NCBI RefSeq assembly: GCF_019097595.1 | Contig: NC_080718.1 | Span: 17,808,657 to 17,872,656, forward strand | Length of the DNA stretch: 64,000 bases | Direction: 5' to 3' | Source of the DNA: Hemibagrus wyckioides | Taxonomy: Eukaryota > Chordata > Actinopteri > Siluriformes > Bagridae | Notes under the pieces: model-generated | Databases searched by the model: none | Seen by the model: only the letters and a program-made list of their open reading frames with translations | Told to the model about the DNA's origin: nothing | Made by a program: the position numbers and the translations under genes | Shown here: positions 61,888 through 64,000 of the stretch, piece by piece | Layout: each line of letters starts with the position of its first letter | Numbering within the stretch: the first letter of the stretch is position 1

Positions 61888-64000
61888 CTATAAGACTGGC
61901 CTGAGCATGGAGCACACTGAGCGACCTTCTTTAGTCAGTTCTCTGGTGTGACTCATGCATGGCAGGGGGACGGCTTCCTCTCGACGGGCCACGGTGTTGA
62001 ACTTGCACTTCTTTAGGTGATCAGCCATACTGGAAATGTTGGCAAATTTCCACTCCTTCACTGTTCCAAAGGCTGTGCTAAATCTCCATACCTAAGAGTC
62101 ACATGCAGAGAGAAAACCCTTTATTAAGATCTTGTGGAACACAAGACTATACAAATAACCCTTCTTAGAAATTTTAGTTATGCTAACATAAAACACATAA
62201 CTTGCCTTGTCATGAATCTGCCACGAGAAAGAGCCATCTGCACGTCTTGTCTTCGCCCAAAGCAAGACCACCATACCGCGCGATTTAAGCAGACTAGCAC
62301 AAACGTCCCTCATGGTACGAGACACTCGGGAGAGCTGGCACAGACTAAAACCATCCAAAAAGCTTGCAATATGCTGGAGTAGCTCAAAGGGTAAGCTGCT
62401 GAGGTTGTTACAGTGGGAGCGATTGCGGTACTGGACTTTACCCGAACGTTCAGCTAAGCCGGACTGCACACCAAACGAGCCCAGGTGGCGATCGTGAATA
62501 ATTCTAGAACCCTGCACAGAGGGGCAGAACCTTCTCTGGGAGTAGGTGCAGCCATAGAATGCCAAAGGGCACCTGTGCTCCATCCAGCCATTGAGCCCAG
62601 CATGGATGTCCCCATGGACATTTTTAAAATGGGAGGAGAACTCGTCCCTGCGAAACAGTTGCCCACACACAAACGTGAACATAGAGCGCTGCTTGGTCTG
62701 GTAACGAGCAACACACTCTAGCACCAGGTCCAGCCTGAGTGTGTGGAATGGACTGGGGTTGGACAGCTGAGGGCTGGCATGATCACAGGCAGATGCTGAG
62801 GCAATATCACCCACCATGGTGCTGGTGGCCAGTATAGCAGAGGGAAAGGAAAAAGTCTGCGTGCCAAAGTCAATCCGATATCCATCCACAAAACGGCTGT
62901 CCGAGATGCCTCTACCTCCTGGTGAGTCACCGAGGCAGAAGAGCAAAGCAGCAGTGATCAAGTCGATACCGTGTAGGCCAATAGGATCGTCCGCAACCTC
63001 GAGGTCAGAAGTGTCCACTGCCTTATCTTCCATCTTAGCCCGGAACAAATATGGACTGGACAGAAGAGTCTTCCGTCCGTTACATGTAAACACGCTCATA
63101 CCTCTAAGCACTTGAAGGTTCTGCAACTTGCGCTCCAGCCATCGGTCTTCGATTTCAACAGGAAGCTGGTGTAAAACATTGTTCTGCACTAAATCAGGCA
63201 GAGGTATGGGTGGAGGTAGTGGAAACTGTGGTGAATGGGCCATTTCTGGTTGCCGTGCTACAATGGGCATGGAATGATAAGGCATATTTGGCCTAACATC
63301 TGCAAAGTTGGTGAAATTTACCACAGGTCTCTCCACATGCATTTCAAGTCTGACATGATTTGGATTCTCCTCATAATTTAAAAATCCATGTCTATCAACA
63401 TTCACATTCCCATTTATTTCCTCTTCTTCATCGGAAGGCTCATCAAATGCACTTTGTTCCCTCCACTCACTTTCATCTTCATCAAAATCTACTGGAAAAG
63501 CACAGTCTACTCCACCTACAGCTCCCAGCTCACACTCCGAATCTGTGTCACTTTCCCTCATAAGCTCAATTTTATCTTCTTTTGAACAATGATCCCCGTT
63601 TATACCACTGTGACAAGCCCCATTGTTATCTACATTCTTACCACTGAGGTTTTCCATGATCAAGTCGATACCTTTGTTTGCACTGCTGAGAAGGTCCAAA
63701 GCTGCTGCTAAATTTCTGCTGGTTTCCACTGACGCCTTGTAAAGTTCATTGTATGTCTCTCCATCCATTTCAATTAGTCCATTTTTCAAGTCTGCTTCTT
63801 CAGTGCTAGCGTTCAGTCTTTCGTTTTCCTCATTTTGTTCATCCACTGTTTTTGCCACAGTGGTGGTCACTTTGAGAGACTCAAGTAACATGCGCTGATC
63901 TTGTAGAGCCAACGCCATATCCAGTTGTTCTACATCGTAAACTTCCTTACTCAAGTTTTCATAGGATTTACGATCAGCATAGCTAACCGGCCATCGGTTC
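61888..64000 (-). CDS. fbxo30: F-box only protein 30 (partial, runs off the right edge)
   Basis: Two exons on the minus strand: the long exon from the window edge (64000) to 62206, and the last exon 62091-61888. The frame is open to the edge; the N-terminal zinc-finger part is outside. Visible parts are QLDMALALQDQRMLLESLKV, an acidic variable middle, GLHGIDLITAALLFCLGDS, and a conserved block SAILATSTMVGDIASASACDH followed by RSMFTFVCGQLFRR. The F-box is at SLPFELLQHIASFLDGFSLC, and the end is KEGRSVCSMLRPVL. F-box proteins supply substrate choice to SCF ubiquitin ligases. In mouse, FBXO30 acts in muscle wasting and BMP signalling. The intron starts GCAAGT; joining at DK|VW restores the family sequence, whereas reading through adds unrelated residues. 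Confidence 0.95.

Overview
This is a stretch of teleost fish nuclear genome. Every protein-coding gene has spliced vertebrate exons with GT-AG or GC-AG introns, and the proteins are recognisable vertebrate families. The intergenic and intronic DNA is AT-rich and packed with long (TA)n tracts, Tc1-type transposon copies and teleost SINEs. The abundance of Tc1 elements and (TA)n would suit an ostariophysan such as a catfish, but that is inference; I cannot name the species.

Layout, left to right. (1) 1-2745, + strand: the last four coding exons of a nesprin (SYNE1-type), ending in the KASH tail. (2) 3831-8153, - strand: CCDC170, ten coding exons, convergent with SYNE1. (3) 8154-12680: CCDC170 5' region, a LINE copy with target-site duplication, a GATA/GACA tract, a 54-bp perfect inverted repeat, a complete Tc1 transposon and the RMND1 promoter region. 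(4) 12681-16011, + strand: RMND1, eleven coding exons. (5) 18988-31885, - strand: AKAP12 (gravin), two small exons and one 7-kb exon with a large internal duplication; its introns hold a 2.35-kb uncharacterised element and a decayed Tc1 copy. (6) 37078-37959, + strand: STX11, single coding exon. (7) 42073-57556, + strand: a short utrophin-like gene with its own apparent TATA promoter, two partial spectrin-like repeats, WW, EF-hand-like region and ZZ domain, but no recognisable actin-binding domain or C-terminal coiled coil. (8) 61888-64000, - strand: FBXO30, continuing off the right edge.

The gene set corresponds to two blocks of human chromosome 6q: SYNE1/CCDC170/RMND1/AKAP12 (6q25) and STX11/UTRN/FBXO30 (6q24). 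Here they are fused and compact, and ESR1, ARMT1, ZBTB2 and EPM2A, which lie among these genes in human, are not seen. This fits one of two copies left by the teleost genome duplication. The genes are not an operon-like unit. Their products act at the nuclear envelope (nesprin), Golgi/microtubules or cilia (CCDC170), mitochondrial translation (RMND1), kinase scaffolding (AKAP12), membrane fusion (STX11), membrane-cytoskeleton linkage (utrophin-like) and ubiquitination (FBXO30).

The points most worth a second look are the truncated utrophin-like gene, the two-age A-B module duplication in AKAP12, two GC-AG introns, the 2.35-kb element with subterminal inverted motifs, and the intact Tc1 transposase inside (TA)n DNA.
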